In this document: positions 17,841-28,100 of the stretch, one piece after another | Position numbering within the stretch: position 1 is the first letter of the stretch | Layout of the letters: each line of letters starts with the position of its first letter | Assembly: GCA_902362975.1 (NCBI GenBank) | Contig: CABIYO010000006.1 | Location: 30,453-94,452 of the forward strand | Origin: Caryophanales bacterium | GTDB lineage: Bacteria > Bacillota > Bacilli > Exiguobacteriales > Exiguobacteriaceae | Direction of reading: 5' to 3' | DNA length: 64,000 nucleotides | Translations under genes and position numbers: made by a program | The notes under the pieces: generated by a model | Seen by the model: only the letters and a program-made list of their open reading frames with translations | Told to the model about the DNA's origin: nothing | Databases searched by the model: none

Positions 17841-18503
17841 ATGTATACAATCTACTTAGTCGACGATGAAGCAAACTTAAATAAAATGCTCGTCACGTAT
17901 CTAGAACAAGAAGGATACAACGTTCGCTCATTTGCGGACGGGACATCTGCACAAGAAGCGATTCCAGACCAACCGGATTTATGGGTGCTCGATATCATGT
18001 TGCCCGACTTGGATGGCTTTCAATTATTGAAACAAATTAAAGCCGTCAATGCCAATACGCCGACAATTTTCATCTCGGCGCGCGATGAGGATATCGATAA
18101 AATCATCGGGCTTGAGATGGGTTCGGATGACTATATCGCCAAACCTTTCCTTCCGAGGGAACTTGTCATCCGCGTCAAAAAATTGATTGATCGTGTCTAT
18201 GGTTCCAAATCGAACGAGCATATCGAATACGGGGAGTACACGATTTATCCGGATAAACGTCTAATCAAGCACGGAGACGAAGAAATCGATTTGACTTCGA
18301 AAGAATTCGATTTACTGCTACTCTTCCTCGAACATCCGGGCTCTGCATTGTCACGTGAGCAGATTCTAGAAGGCGTTTGGGGGAACGATTACTTCGGATC
18401 GGACCGCGTGGTCGATGACTTGGTGCGTCGTGTCCGGAAAAAATTACACCGTCTCGAGCTCGAAACGCTTTACGGAATCGGTTACCGTCTCGTTAGACCA
18501 TGA
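17841..18503 (+). CDS. cssR: Response regulator CssR (secretion stress)
   Basis: 220-residue OmpR-type regulator: receiver domain with the acidic pair DDE, phospho-acceptor Asp in LWVLDIMLPDLDG and Lys in YIAKPFLPREL, then a winged helix (LTSKEFDLLLLFLEHPGSALSREQ...). Resemblance to B. subtilis CssR is strong (VYGIDV-type spacing; DYFGSDRVVDDLVRR near the C-terminus). It activates quality-control proteases when misfolded secreted proteins accumulate. It overlaps cssS by four bases. EcsAB in the same window also affects secretion. Confidence 0.85.
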   Translation: MYTIYLVDDEANLNKMLVTYLEQEGYNVRSFADGTSAQEAIPDQPDLWVLDIMLPDLDGFQLLKQIKAVNANTPTIFISARDEDIDKIIGLEMGSDDYIAKPFLPRELVIRVKKLIDRVYGSKSNEHIEYGEYTIYPDKRLIKHGDEEIDLTSKEFDLLLLFLEHPGSALSREQILEGVWGNDYFGSDRVVDDLVRRVRKKLHRLELETLYGIGYRLVRP

Positions 18504-19870
18504 TGGACGCGCTTAAACCGAAACGTCTCATGTGGAAGATTTGGGTGCTTATCTTACTCATCATCGTGACGCTCGCGCTCATGATTTTGATTACGGTTCG
18601 TTCATCCATCACCCAGTTCATCGATGAACAAGTATATGAGACGTTGCGAGATGTGGACTATTATTTAGGGAACACGAATGAGTTAGAGAATTATCCCCAA
18701 AATCCGATTGAGTATGACCGACGCCAACAAGAGTCCCGTTCGGTCAACCAATTGATTTTTCTCCCGAACGGACGGATCATCTACGGATCGGCACCGCTTG
18801 AATTGACGAACCGCATGTATCAGGAAGCATTAAATCAAAGTGGTCAGGTCGAACGGTATCAGACTACGATTGACGGAGAGGACGTCTATTACATCATTCA
18901 TCAAAATGAATACGATGGAACGATTGTGTATCAAGTTTCCTATGCATGGGATGCCTATCGTCGTGAGTTGGTGTCGACACTATACTGGCGAATATCGATT
19001 CTGATAGGTATCATCAGTCTCTTATCGCTTATCCCAGCCTTGTTGATGTCGCGGCAATTGACGAAACCGATTGTGGAGATGGAACGGGCCGTTGAGAAGA
19101 TTTCGAACCGGCAATGGGAGACGGCTTTACCACTAGATCGTCAAGATGAACTCGGCCAATTGGCTCATTCGATTGATGCCATGCGAAAAGAGTTGAAAGA
19201 GCAAGATTTGGCCCAACAGGCTTTGCTTCAAAACATATCCCATGACTTAAAGACACCGATCATGGTCATTCGTGGATATGCCCAGTCGATTGGTGATGGT
19301 ATTTATCCGACAGGAGATTTGAAAGGTTCTGCCGAGGTCATTGATGAGGAAGCGTCTCGACTTGAGAAGAAAGTCGTCGATTTGTTGTACGTTACAAAAC
19401 TTGAATATTTCAAAGGACAAGAAATGAAACTCGAACCAATCAATCTCGACAAGTTGATGGAACTGCTCGTCGCGCGCTTCAAACTCAGAGGCCAGCTCGA
19501 TTGGGAAATCAATGGAGAAGGCGGCGAGATGATTGGCGATGGTGAACAGATTCGGGTCGCGTTTGAGAACGTGCTCGACAATGCACTCCGTTACGCGGAA
19601 TCCTGCATCCGCATCGACCTACATCAAGACGACGCCGGCGTGGAAATCACCATCTTTAACGATGGGCCACCAGTTGATGAGAGTTTAGATTTGTTCCACC
19701 AATTCTCTCGAGGGAAGCAAGGGAAGTTTGGACTCGGTCTGTTCATCGTGCAGCGAATTGTGACACTTCACACAGGTGAAGTGTCTCTACGAAATACTGG
19801 TGACGGAACTGCAGTGCGATTTTACTTTCCCCGACTCAAGTCGAACCAACCTTTAAAATCGAATGCTTGA
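18500..19870 (+). CDS. cssS: Sensor histidine kinase CssS
   Basis: 456 residues: membrane segment about 14-36, an extracytoplasmic domain of about 130 residues, a second membrane segment about 165-185, HAMP linker, dimerisation helix with NISHDLKTPIMVIRGYAQSI, and an ATPase domain with the N box FENVLDNALRYAE and the GLGLFIVQRI lid. The layout and pairing with CssR support secretion-stress sensing. The first ATG overlaps the cssR stop with little ribosome binding site, so translational coupling is likely. Confidence 0.83.
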   Translation: MMDALKPKRLMWKIWVLILLIIVTLALMILITVRSSITQFIDEQVYETLRDVDYYLGNTNELENYPQNPIEYDRRQQESRSVNQLIFLPNGRIIYGSAPLELTNRMYQEALNQSGQVERYQTTIDGEDVYYIIHQNEYDGTIVYQVSYAWDAYRRELVSTLYWRISILIGIISLLSLIPALLMSRQLTKPIVEMERAVEKISNRQWETALPLDRQDELGQLAHSIDAMRKELKEQDLAQQALLQNISHDLKTPIMVIRGYAQSIGDGIYPTGDLKGSAEVIDEEASRLEKKVVDLLYVTKLEYFKGQEMKLEPINLDKLMELLVARFKLRGQLDWEINGEGGEMIGDGEQIRVAFENVLDNALRYAESCIRIDLHQDDAGVEITIFNDGPPVDESLDLFHQFSRGKQGKFGLGLFIVQRIVTLHTGEVSLRNTGDGTAVRFYFPRLKSNQPLKSNA

Positions 19871-19877
19871 TTTTCAA

Positions 19878-19904
19878 AACCAGCCAGGAAACGGCTGGTT
19901 TTTT
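19878..19904 (+). terminator. Terminator of cssRS
   Basis: 8-bp stem (AACCAGCC 19878-19885, GGCTGGTT 19893-19900) and T-run. Confidence 0.88.
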
Positions 19905-19953
19905 CATGGGAAATAGACGAAAGCCGATTTGCGGGGCGGATCAAATCCTGGTA

Positions 19954-19979
19954 TGAATGACATGTAAGTCATTACATAC
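19954..19979 (+). promoter_or_regulatory. Palindrome in the comK promoter region
   Basis: ATGACATGTAAGTCAT (19958-19973) is an inverted repeat about 25 bases before the comK start, with further partial symmetry outside. It could be an operator, but which factor binds is unknown. Confidence 0.4.
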
Positions 19980-19997
19980 GTTATGGGGGATGAAGAG

Positions 19998-20468
19998 ATG
20001 AGCAGATTGACCAATGAAACGAGAGCTTTAATTCCTGTATTTAACGAGTTTGGCGAAGCGGAGACACTTGTGTATCAACCGGAAGGCGTCATGCGGGTAA
20101 AGGGGTCGCCAATCGACTTATTGGAACATGCATGTCTATACTATGGATCGAGTATTCAAGGACGAATCGAGGCGGCGCGACACGTCCTCGGACCACATCG
20201 AAAGACACCGGTCGTCATGGATTGGCATGCGGATGCCGTCTTCTTTCCGACGATTGCCAAAGAAAGTCCGGATTGTGCGTGGATCAACTTTCAACACGTG
20301 ACGGCCATCAAGAAAGATGGTAAAGAGACACTTATTCAGTTTTTGACGGGCGAATCGGTCAAGGTACACGTGTCCGACCATACCGTGTCTAGACAAAAAC
20401 AGCGGTCAATCGAATTATCGTACGCTTTTCAAAAGCGTTTCCATGACAGCACATTGCAACACGCTTAA
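19998..20468 (+). CDS. comK: Competence transcription factor ComK
   Basis: 156 residues. ComK is the master activator of DNA uptake genes in Bacillales. Conserved features: TRALIPVFNEFG at the start, CLYYGSSIQGRIEAARHVLG and HRKTPVVMDWH in the middle, and CAWINFQHVTAIKKD later, aligning with B. subtilis ComK (CLQYGSTYDGR, KTPVPI, CIWIFFHHIKRI). Start at 19998 behind GGGGGA; the ATG at 19983 overlaps that site. B. subtilis comK lies a little downstream of lcfB in the same way. Confidence 0.85.
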   Translation: MSRLTNETRALIPVFNEFGEAETLVYQPEGVMRVKGSPIDLLEHACLYYGSSIQGRIEAARHVLGPHRKTPVVMDWHADAVFFPTIAKESPDCAWINFQHVTAIKKDGKETLIQFLTGESVKVHVSDHTVSRQKQRSIELSYAFQKRFHDSTLQHA

Positions 20469-20485
20469 GGATTGAATTCAATGAG

Positions 20486-20552
20486 AAACCCCTCTATGAT
20501 GAAGAAGAGATATCATATGTGTATTTGCACATCTTCCGAAAGCGAGGGGTTT
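20486..20552 (+). promoter_or_regulatory. Structured leader enclosing the swrC ribosome binding site
   Basis: AAACCCCTC (20486-20494) pairs perfectly with GAGGGGTTT (20544-20552), which contains the ribosome binding site of the next gene. A smaller stem (ATGTG/CACAT, with GAAG/CTTC outside it) lies between. The T-rich sequence after the right arm runs into the start codon, so the same hairpin could also end comK transcription. Confidence 0.5.
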
Positions 20553-20553
20553 T

Positions 20554-23500
20554 ATGTTTTTTGAAAAAATGATTGAGCGAGGGAAACTCGTTATCGTGTT
20601 TCTTCTCGTCGCAATCGTCGTGGGCGTGCTGACGTTCTTCCAGCTCCCTAAACGTGAGATTCCGGAAACAGGGATCAATTTCGTACTCGTTCAAACACCG
20701 TATCCTGGTGCGACAGCGGAAACGGTTGAACGGAATGTTACCGGCGTGTTAGAAGAGGAACTACGTAGTTTGGAGGGAGTAGAGAACGTGACGTCGATTT
20801 CGGCTTCAGAGTTCTCGAACATCACGGTCGAGTATGCGGATGGAACCGACCAGGCAGAGTTCCAGGCGAACGTCCGACAAGCGTTGTCGGTTGCGACGCC
20901 TAGACTTCCTGAAAACGCGCTCGCGCCAACGGTCAATGATTCACTCGGGCAGTTACCTGTCGCATCGTACTTATTGACAGCAGACGATCGTGGATCGTTC
21001 GAGGATGTTCGATCAGACATCGAACAGTTAGAGTCGAAACTTCTGCGAACGGATGGCGTGACGGGAGTCACGGTCAGAGGGTTACCAGAGCAGGAGTATG
21101 TTGTGTCACTTGATTCTGAAGAGCTGAGTTCACGTCAACTTGCCTTTCCTGATGTGTTAACGGCCATTAACGAAGAATACAAGACGACACCGCTCGGACG
21201 TCAATCGACTGAAGAAGGAATTTATCAACTGGCAATCGATAACTTGACGAATGTAGACGACATGGAGCAAGTCATCGTTGGTTCATTCAATGGGGAATCG
21301 GTCTTATTATCGGACGTCGGAACGGTCGAAGAGGCAGCGAAAAGTAAAACCGATCTCATTTCATTAGACGGAAAGCCGGCTGTTTCGATTACGGTTTCGA
21401 TTGAATCAGGCTTGGATATTCCAACGATGCAAGACCGTGTCAACGAGGTAGTCGAAGATGGTCTTTTAGACTTAGACGGTTTTGAGCTCGTTCCATATTA
21501 TGAACAAGCGAAAGCAGTCGATGCGATCTTCTCGTCATTGACACGCGAGTTCATTATCGCCATCATTGCCGTCATTGTCGTGACGACGATTGGTTTAACA
21601 TTCTCTGGCTCGATTATCGTCAGTCTGGCAATTCCGTTGTCATTCTTGATCGCCTTGATTCCATTACAGTTTACCGGTGTCGATTTGAACCAAATCTCGA
21701 TGATCGGGGCAATCATCGCCTTAGGGATCTTGGTTGATGATGCGATTGTCGTCAACGACAACATCTTACGACGGTATCGTAACGGAGACTCGGCGATGCT
21801 TGGAGCAGTCCGAGGAACGAAAGAGGTATGGGGCTCGATTGTCACGTCGACACTCGCGGTCGTCTTTGCTTTCCTTCCGCTTACCTTGCTATCGGGCGCA
21901 AACGGTAACTTCATTCGCGCCTTGCCGACGGTTCTAGCCCTCTCTGTCTTGGCCTCGATGGTCATCAGTTTGACGCTCGTACCGATTGCGCAGTATTGGT
22001 TGAATCGAAAAGAAGTGAAAGTATCAAAACGTGAGCCAGGTTGGCTCGGTGGACCGCTCAACCGACTCAGTAATTTCTACGCCGACCGCCTCTTACCGAG
22101 CGTCGCGAAGCGTCCGTGGGCGTTTGGGATTGTTGGATTTGTCATCACGACTGCATTGTACGGTTTGATTTTACTCACGCCGTTTGAGTTCTTCCCGGCA
22201 GCAAACCGTCCGGAAGTCGTGACGAGTGTGACCTTCCCCGTTCAAACGGATTTGGAAGAGACAGAGACACGTCTTGAAGAAATTGAAGCGAGATTCAAAG
22301 AAGAAGAGGGTGTCGTGGAAACATCCGTCTTCGCAGGTGGAGGTCTCCCTGGTTTATTCACGGGTGGACTCGAACAGTCTGGTGAAAACACGGGGCAAGT
22401 GGTCGTTCGTGTCGACAACAAATCAATCGAGGCCATCGAATTGATTGATAAGTATACGAACGTGTTGCGTGAAGACTATCCGGACGCCGAAATCTTCTTA
22501 GATACGCAACAACAAGGACCGCCGGCATCGGCACCTGTTGAATTCACGATGCGGAGCGAGACGATTGATCAGCTCGTGGCTGCACGTGACCAAGTGAAAG
22601 CCGACCTTGAAGAGATTGACGGGGCCATCGTCCTCGATAATATTAAAGAACCGTTCCAAACACTCACATACGAATTAAATCGTGAGGAAATGGCACGAGC
22701 CGGCGTGACGGCAAAAACAATCAGTGACCAAATTCGTCTCGTCACAGACGGTGTTCCAATTGGTACATTCGATGATGGGGTAGAACAGCGTGACGTGAAA
22801 ATCGTCATTGATGCAGAGGTGAACCGCGAAGCACTCGCCCTTGACGAGATTTTAGTTCCTGTCGAAACAGAAGCAGGTCCACCTGTTGCACCACTTAGTA
22901 CGTTCGTGACGGAGACGACGACGGAACACATTCAACAGATTCCTCGTGAGAACGGGGAGCGCTCGGTCACACTCCAAATCTATGCGAGCGAAGGCATGGA
23001 TGAAGAGGCATTTAAACAAGATGTCGAGCAGGTGTTGGATGACGCAAAGTCGGGGTTAGAGGATGAAGGAATCACGTTCGACCAGTCCGGTGCGAACGAC
23101 ACGCAGAACGAGTTCTTCTTAGAGCTTGCGACATTGTTCGTCGTCGTCTTGTTCTTGATTTACTTGATCATCGCATTCCAGTTCAATTCACTCTCGTTAC
23201 CGTTACTTGTCTTGTTCACAATCTATCTCGCGATCGCTGGAGCGGTCGTCGGATTGTTCGTGACACAGACGCCGTTCAGTTTCATGGCATCGATGGGGAT
23301 GGTCTCACTTGCGGGAATCGTCGTTCGGAACGCAGTCGTCCTGTTCGAGTTTATCGAACAACGCATTCGTGAAGGATTACCGGTCACGACCGCCGTTTAC
23401 GAAGCAGGGCGCGCTCGGATTCGTCCGATTCTATTGACGGCGCTCACGGCAGTCGTTGCCCTCTTGCCAGTCGCCCTAGGGGAAGACCCGCTCTTCAAAC

Positions 23501-23622
23501 CGCTTGCGATCGGCATCGTATCGGGTATTCTATTCTCAACTGTGTTGACTCTCGTCCTTGTCCCGGCGTACTATCTGATTTTGGCGAAACGTCGTCATAA
23601 GGACAAACCATTTACAGAATGA
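20554..23622 (+). CDS. swrC: RND-family efflux permease (SwrC/AcrB type)
   Basis: 1022 residues with 12 membrane segments and two large external loops, the resistance-nodulation-division plan. The proton-relay aspartates are in LGILVDDAIVVND of the fourth segment. It is close in size and type to B. subtilis SwrC (YerP), which exports surfactin-like lipopeptides and antiseptics. No membrane-fusion or outer-membrane partner is encoded nearby, as usual for Gram-positives. The ribosome binding site GAGGGG lies in the right arm of a long hairpin. Substrate is not predictable. Confidence 0.85.
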   Translation: MFFEKMIERGKLVIVFLLVAIVVGVLTFFQLPKREIPETGINFVLVQTPYPGATAETVERNVTGVLEEELRSLEGVENVTSISASEFSNITVEYADGTDQAEFQANVRQALSVATPRLPENALAPTVNDSLGQLPVASYLLTADDRGSFEDVRSDIEQLESKLLRTDGVTGVTVRGLPEQEYVVSLDSEELSSRQLAFPDVLTAINEEYKTTPLGRQSTEEGIYQLAIDNLTNVDDMEQVIVGSFNGESVLLSDVGTVEEAAKSKTDLISLDGKPAVSITVSIESGLDIPTMQDRVNEVVEDGLLDLDGFELVPYYEQAKAVDAIFSSLTREFIIAIIAVIVVTTIGLTFSGSIIVSLAIPLSFLIALIPLQFTGVDLNQISMIGAIIALGILVDDAIVVNDNILRRYRNGDSAMLGAVRGTKEVWGSIVTSTLAVVFAFLPLTLLSGANGNFIRALPTVLALSVLASMVISLTLVPIAQYWLNRKEVKVSKREPGWLGGPLNRLSNFYADRLLPSVAKRPWAFGIVGFVITTALYGLILLTPFEFFPAANRPEVVTSVTFPVQTDLEETETRLEEIEARFKEEEGVVETSVFAGGGLPGLFTGGLEQSGENTGQVVVRVDNKSIEAIELIDKYTNVLREDYPDAEIFLDTQQQGPPASAPVEFTMRSETIDQLVAARDQVKADLEEIDGAIVLDNIKEPFQTLTYELNREEMARAGVTAKTISDQIRLVTDGVPIGTFDDGVEQRDVKIVIDAEVNREALALDEILVPVETEAGPPVAPLSTFVTETTTEHIQQIPRENGERSVTLQIYASEGMDEEAFKQDVEQVLDDAKSGLEDEGITFDQSGANDTQNEFFLELATLFVVVLFLIYLIIAFQFNSLSLPLLVLFTIYLAIAGAVVGLFVTQTPFSFMASMGMVSLAGIVVRNAVVLFEFIEQRIREGLPVTTAVYEAGRARIRPILLTALTAVVALLPVALGEDPLFKPLAIGIVSGILFSTVLTLVLVPAYYLILAKRRHKDKPFTE

Positions 23623-23631
23623 TTTAGCTTG

Positions 23632-23667
23632 AAGATGTGATGCCCTATGGTGTCACATCTTTTTTTG
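23632..23667 (+). terminator. Terminator of swrC
   Basis: 9-bp stem (AAGATGTGA 23632-23640, TCACATCTT 23653-23661) and T-run. Confidence 0.85.
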
Positions 23668-23682
23668 AACCATTTGTCACAT

Positions 23683-23710
23683 GTTTTGGGTGATGTTGTA
23701 TGGGTATAAT
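23683..23710 (+). promoter_or_regulatory. Candidate sigma-B (or sigma-A) promoter
   Basis: GTTTTG and GGGTAT with a 13-base spacer fit sigma-B (GTTTAA, GGGTAT). An overlapping TATAAT (23705-23710) means sigma-A cannot be excluded. Confidence 0.5.
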
Positions 23711-23749
23711 TAGAAGAGAGGTTTTGAACAGTATGGGAGGGAATTGAAG

Positions 23750-24160
23750 ATGAACGATTCATATACTTGGCTCAATCGCCGTAAAGTACGACCAGCGTAC
23801 AGTGTGACTGGGAGCCGTTCGTGGTCGAGTGAACGCGTCGTCCGACCAGATCGCGCACGTGGGAAGGTGGTACGTGATGTGAAACGTGTACGTCGTCCGT
23901 ACGTAGACGAATACGGCAATCGTCGCTGGACAACGGGACGTGTGGTCGTCACGGATGCATCACGCAAAGCGCGGGCGCATGGACATGGTGATACAGCCGT
24001 ACAATTAGAGTTCTCGACACCAACGCCATATGAACGTGTGAAAGAGATGATTCCAACGAAACGTGTTCTCGTTCCGGTCGTTGCTGGACTCGCGGTCGTC
24101 GGTGGGATTGCCGGTGTCGCCTATGCACTTCGCAAAAAGAAGCGGAATAAGAAGAATTAA
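23750..24160 (+). CDS. Basic C-terminally anchored membrane protein, unknown function
   Basis: 136 residues, not recognised. The first 105 are strongly basic (Arg/Lys/Val-rich, for example RRKVRPAY and RVRRPYVDEYGNRRW), followed by one membrane segment (about 108-129, VLVPVVAGLAVVGGIAGVAYAL) and a short KKKRNKKN end. There is no N-terminal signal, so it may be a tail-anchored protein whose basic domain faces the cytoplasm, where it could touch nucleic acid or phospholipid head groups. GGGAGGG precedes the ATG at 23750. A sigma-B-like promoter and its own terminator suggest a single-gene stress unit. Confidence 0.7.
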   Translation: MNDSYTWLNRRKVRPAYSVTGSRSWSSERVVRPDRARGKVVRDVKRVRRPYVDEYGNRRWTTGRVVVTDASRKARAHGHGDTAVQLEFSTPTPYERVKEMIPTKRVLVPVVAGLAVVGGIAGVAYALRKKKRNKKN

Positions 24161-24190
24161 AAAAATCGCCGGAATTTCGGCGATTTTTTT
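24161..24190. terminator. Bidirectional terminator between convergent genes
   Basis: A-tract, stem AATCGCCG/CGGCGATT (24164-24171, 24178-24185) and T-tract, working in both directions. Confidence 0.9.
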
Positions 24191-24577
24191 TTAGTTGAAG
24201 CGTTCAGCGAGGATGCGCTCGAGTTCACGTTGACCGAGTTCACGCATTTCTGCTTCATTCTCTTCATCGTATGCATCATCCGAGAAGCGGCCGACAAATT
24301 CAACCTTGCCATTACCGAGTTCACGGAATACTAAGTTTTTGCGATCGTTGTAAAAGACGACACGGTATTCACGACCGTCTTCATGATCATAGTTGAAGAC
24401 GCCTTTGATGTGGTCCATGTTCTTCTCTTCCGGCTGATTCTCATCATCGTCCTCATCTTCTTCTGCTTCAGCAGCTTCGTTAGCTTCATCAAGCGCGTCG
24501 GCGAGGACTACCGTTTCTTCTTTTTCTTCCGTCTCTTCCTCAGATGAGACGACTTCTTTCTTTTCTTCTTCTGTCAT
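24191..24577 (-). CDS. Acidic protein with DUF1292-like C-terminal domain
   Basis: 128 residues. The first 52 are almost entirely Glu/Asp/Ala and likely disordered. The second half (IKGVFNYDHEDGREYRVVFYNDRKNLVFREL and onward) looks like a small beta domain similar in style to DUF1292/YrzB proteins ('E-D-G-x-E-Y-x-V'), whose role is unknown. Strong AAGGAGGTCG ribosome binding site. It faces the basic gene at 23750 across a shared terminator. No function is proposed. Confidence 0.65.
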   Translation of the reverse strand: MTEEEKKEVVSSEEETEEKEETVVLADALDEANEAAEAEEDEDDDENQPEEKNMDHIKGVFNYDHEDGREYRVVFYNDRKNLVFRELGNGKVEFVGRFSDDAYDEENEAEMRELGQRELERILAERFN

Positions 24578-24632
24578 GTGAAACGACCTCCTTTGCTTAC
24601 TTTTCTATCATACCCACTTTTTATAGTTGTGA

Positions 24633-25019
24633 CTACTCAAAATGATGCGAACACACACGGACGACATTCGAAGATGACATGATCAACCGTTGAAATAGCT
24701 GACGCTTGATCGATTCCGGGGCATCTACGGTCTTGAGCGCCTGTTCCATACACCCAAGCCAATGGCCGGCATGTGTCTCGGAAATGGGATGCTCATGATG
24801 AATCGTCGCCAGGTTTCCACCGCCACGACGTTCAGAATATAACTTTGGACCGCCGAGCAACTGTGTTAAAAATTCAAATTGGTGCTGTTTGACTCGATCT
24901 TGATCTTCCGGAAATAGTGGAAGTAAAATTGGGTCGGCATAGACGAGGTCATAAAACGCATCAACGAGTTGTTGTACACCACGTTCGCCTCCAAATTGTT
25001 CATAGGCACTCACATACAT
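24633..25019 (-). CDS. Group II truncated haemoglobin (YjbI type)
   Basis: 128-residue trHbO-type haem protein that binds O2 or other diatomic gases. Visible: the proximal-histidine region HHEHPISETHAGHWLGCM, FLTQLLGGPKLYSERRGG and the B-helix Tyr in FYDLVYADP. In B. subtilis yjbI sits with yjbH and spx control; here it is alone. The start is uncertain: the ATG at 25019 is only one or two bases from GAGGGGG, and an in-frame GTG at 25013 has better spacing. Confidence 0.88.
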   Translation of the reverse strand: MYVSAYEQFGGERGVQQLVDAFYDLVYADPILLPLFPEDQDRVKQHQFEFLTQLLGGPKLYSERRGGGNLATIHHEHPISETHAGHWLGCMEQALKTVDAPESIKRQLFQRLIMSSSNVVRVCSHHFE

Positions 25020-25171
25020 TCCCCCTCATACGTTCAGTCTAATCGATTTCAATCGAAAAAGGGAATGATGTAGGCTGATACTTTTTTGGATAAGGTATAA
25101 AAGAGGTTTCCCTCTACAAATGCTTAGGGATGGTTCATAATGAAGAAAAAAGGGAAGGAGTGTTCGCTAAA

Positions 25172-28100
25172 ATGACAGTGACCTTTCACGTTGGTCGATC
25201 GGGGACAGGAAAAAGTGAACAAATGATCCATGAGGTCATTCAAGAACTGAAACAAAACCCGAGTGGACCGACGATTTATATGATTGTACCGGACCAAATG
25301 TCGTTTGAGATGGAAAAGAAAATGGCGACAGTCGATGGTTTGCATGGCTCGACGCGCATTCAAGTCCTTTCGATGCGACGTCTCGCCTTTTTGATGATGC
25401 GGGATGCCGGCGTAGCGACAGATCAATTCTTAGACCAGACGGGGACCCACTTGTTGTTACGGAGGGTCGTCGAGATGAGCGAAGAACGATTGACCTTGTT
25501 CCGCCGTACGATGAATCAGTTCGGATTTTATGAAGAATTGAACCAATTGATCTCGATGTTGAAACGAGGGCTTGTTGAACCGGAACATTTGTTGCGATTA
25601 AGCGAACAGGCACAGCACCGTGCTCTGAAGCTACAGGACCTTTCCATCATCTATGAAGGATTTTTAAAGATGACGGAAGGCAAGTCACTCCATGCAGAAG
25701 ACTATTTCAACGTCATGTTGCAAATCATTCCGGAGACAGATTTGACGGATGTACGTGTCTATGTGGACGGATTCAACGAGTTTTCAGAGCAGGAGTTGGC
25801 GGTGCTCGTCGCACTTGCAGAGAAAGTCGATGTCGATGTGTTGCTGACAATCGATCCTGTCTCCTTGTATCGCCTCAATCCATTGTTTGGACCGACGCAG
25901 CGGACGCTCATGCGTTTCAAAGAACTGTTGGCAGAACGGCAGATTCCTTCTCGAGACGAGCTGTATGATACCGTCTATCGTTACACGCATCCGAGTCTTC
26001 GTTACCTTGAGGCCACATTCGACCAATTGACGGCGGAACCTTACACTGGTTCAGAGAACCGGATTGATTTACATGCCGCAGTCGACCGGACCGTCGAGGT
26101 GGAGGCGGCGGTTCGAGAAGTCATCCGTCTGACACGTGAAGAAGGGTATCGTTATCGGGATATTGCGCTCGTGTCACGCTCACTCGACGAATATGGTGAT
26201 TTGGCATCTCAGGCGCTCCAAAAGATGGGACTGCCATACTTCCTTGATGAACGGCAACCGATGCTCGACCACCCGCTCGTCGAACTGTTGAAAGCGACGA
26301 TTGAGATTGCTTTACGTGGATACCGAGAAGAGTCCGTGTTCCGTGCCCTGAAAACAGAACTCGTCGTCCTCGATCCGGTGCATCGTCGTACGTCTGTTGA
26401 CCGGCTTGAAGCGTTCGTCATCGAGCGGGGGATCAAACATTATCATTGGCATGACGAATGGCAATTGCGACGTCGTTCCGGGGAAGAAGCGCGACTCACG
26501 AGCGAAGAACTTGATATTGAGGCTGAGCTGAATCGATCGCGGGAACGTGTCATCGAAACGTTTGATCCGTTGCTATCGGATTTGAAACAGGCGAAGACGA
26601 TGCAGGCTTATACGCACGCCATATATGCCTTTTTAGAGCGTGTCGGTGTAGCAGACTGTTTGAGGCACTGGCGCGATGAAGCGATTGAAGAGGCGGAACT
26701 ACTTGAAGCACGTGAGCATACTCAAGTATGGGATGCGGTCTTGCACTTGCTCGAACAGTTAGAGACCGCAGCTCCGGAAGAGATGTTGTCGACGGACTTG
26801 TTCCTACAGATGATGGACACCGGGCTAGATAGTCTTCGTTATGCGCTCATTCCACCTTCGCTTGATCAATTGACGATAACGGATTATGTGCGTGGTCGAT
26901 TGATTGATAAGAAAGTTGTCTTCCTGCTCGGGGCGAATGAAGATCAAATTCCTCTTGTCACGACCCAGTCGAAACTGTTGACCGATCAAGATTTGGATTT
27001 CATGCATGAGAATGGACTTCGTGCCGGCAAGGCGACAGAGCACTTGTTTGATGATGAAACATATTACTTATACAAGGCTGTGACAGCGCCGAGCGAGCGG
27101 CTATATATTAGCTACGCCTTAGTCGACAGAACGGGGAAAGCCGTTCAACCGGCACGCTTTATCGCTGACTTGAAGGCGCGACTTCACCAAAACGTCATCA
27201 AGACTCATTTCGCTGAAGCAGGTGAGCACCGACCGCGTGATCAATTCGCCTTCTTGACGAATGTAAATCAGACGGCGGCGGTAACGGCACTTGAACTTCA
27301 GCGGTTGAGTCGTCATTATCCGATTCAAGATATGTGGTTTGCTGTCTATAATGAACTGTTGAAGCATCCAGATGGACGGGAACGTCTCCAGTTGTTGACG
27401 AGCGCGCTCTTCTATCAAAACATCCCGGAATCGTTGGATGATCGTGTCGCAAAATCCTTATATACTCCGTCGATTCGGGCGAGTGTTTCACGTCTCGAGA
27501 CATTCCAAGCCTGTCCGTTCAAACATTTCGCAAGTTATGGCTTGCGTCTGAAGGAACGACGATTGTACCGGCTCGAGGCTCCGGATATCGGGAATCTATA
27601 CCACCGTACCATCGAACATATGTCGCAGACGGTGAAGATGGAAGGAAAGGAATGGAGAGATGTCACCCCGGACGAGTGTTCCAATTTAGCGGAGCAGGCG
27701 GTCGAGCTCGTGACCCCAGAGATTCAGCATGCCATCTTGATGAGTTCAAATCGTTACACCTACTTAAAGAAAAAATTGACGGACGTCGTCAGTAAGACAG
27801 CAGAAGTGTTGATTGAACAATCAAAACGAGACGGCTTTGACCCGGAAGCGTTTGAACTCGCGTTCGGAAGCGGACAATTTCCCCCCGTTTCGTTCACTTT
27901 ATCAAACGGGGCGACATGTGAACTGGTCGGTCGAATCGACCGTGTGGACACTGCGATGGTCCACGACCAGTTATACGTCCGAATCGTCGACTATAAGTCG
28001 AGTAAACGTGAAGTCGACTTTGCAGAAATTTATTACGGTCTGGCGATGCAGATGCTCATCTATTTGAAGGTATTGATTGAGCAGGCAGAGGTATGGACAA

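Noticed and set aside
21498..22061. 187-codon frame opposite swrC
   Set aside because: Shadow of the RND gene; no start signals.
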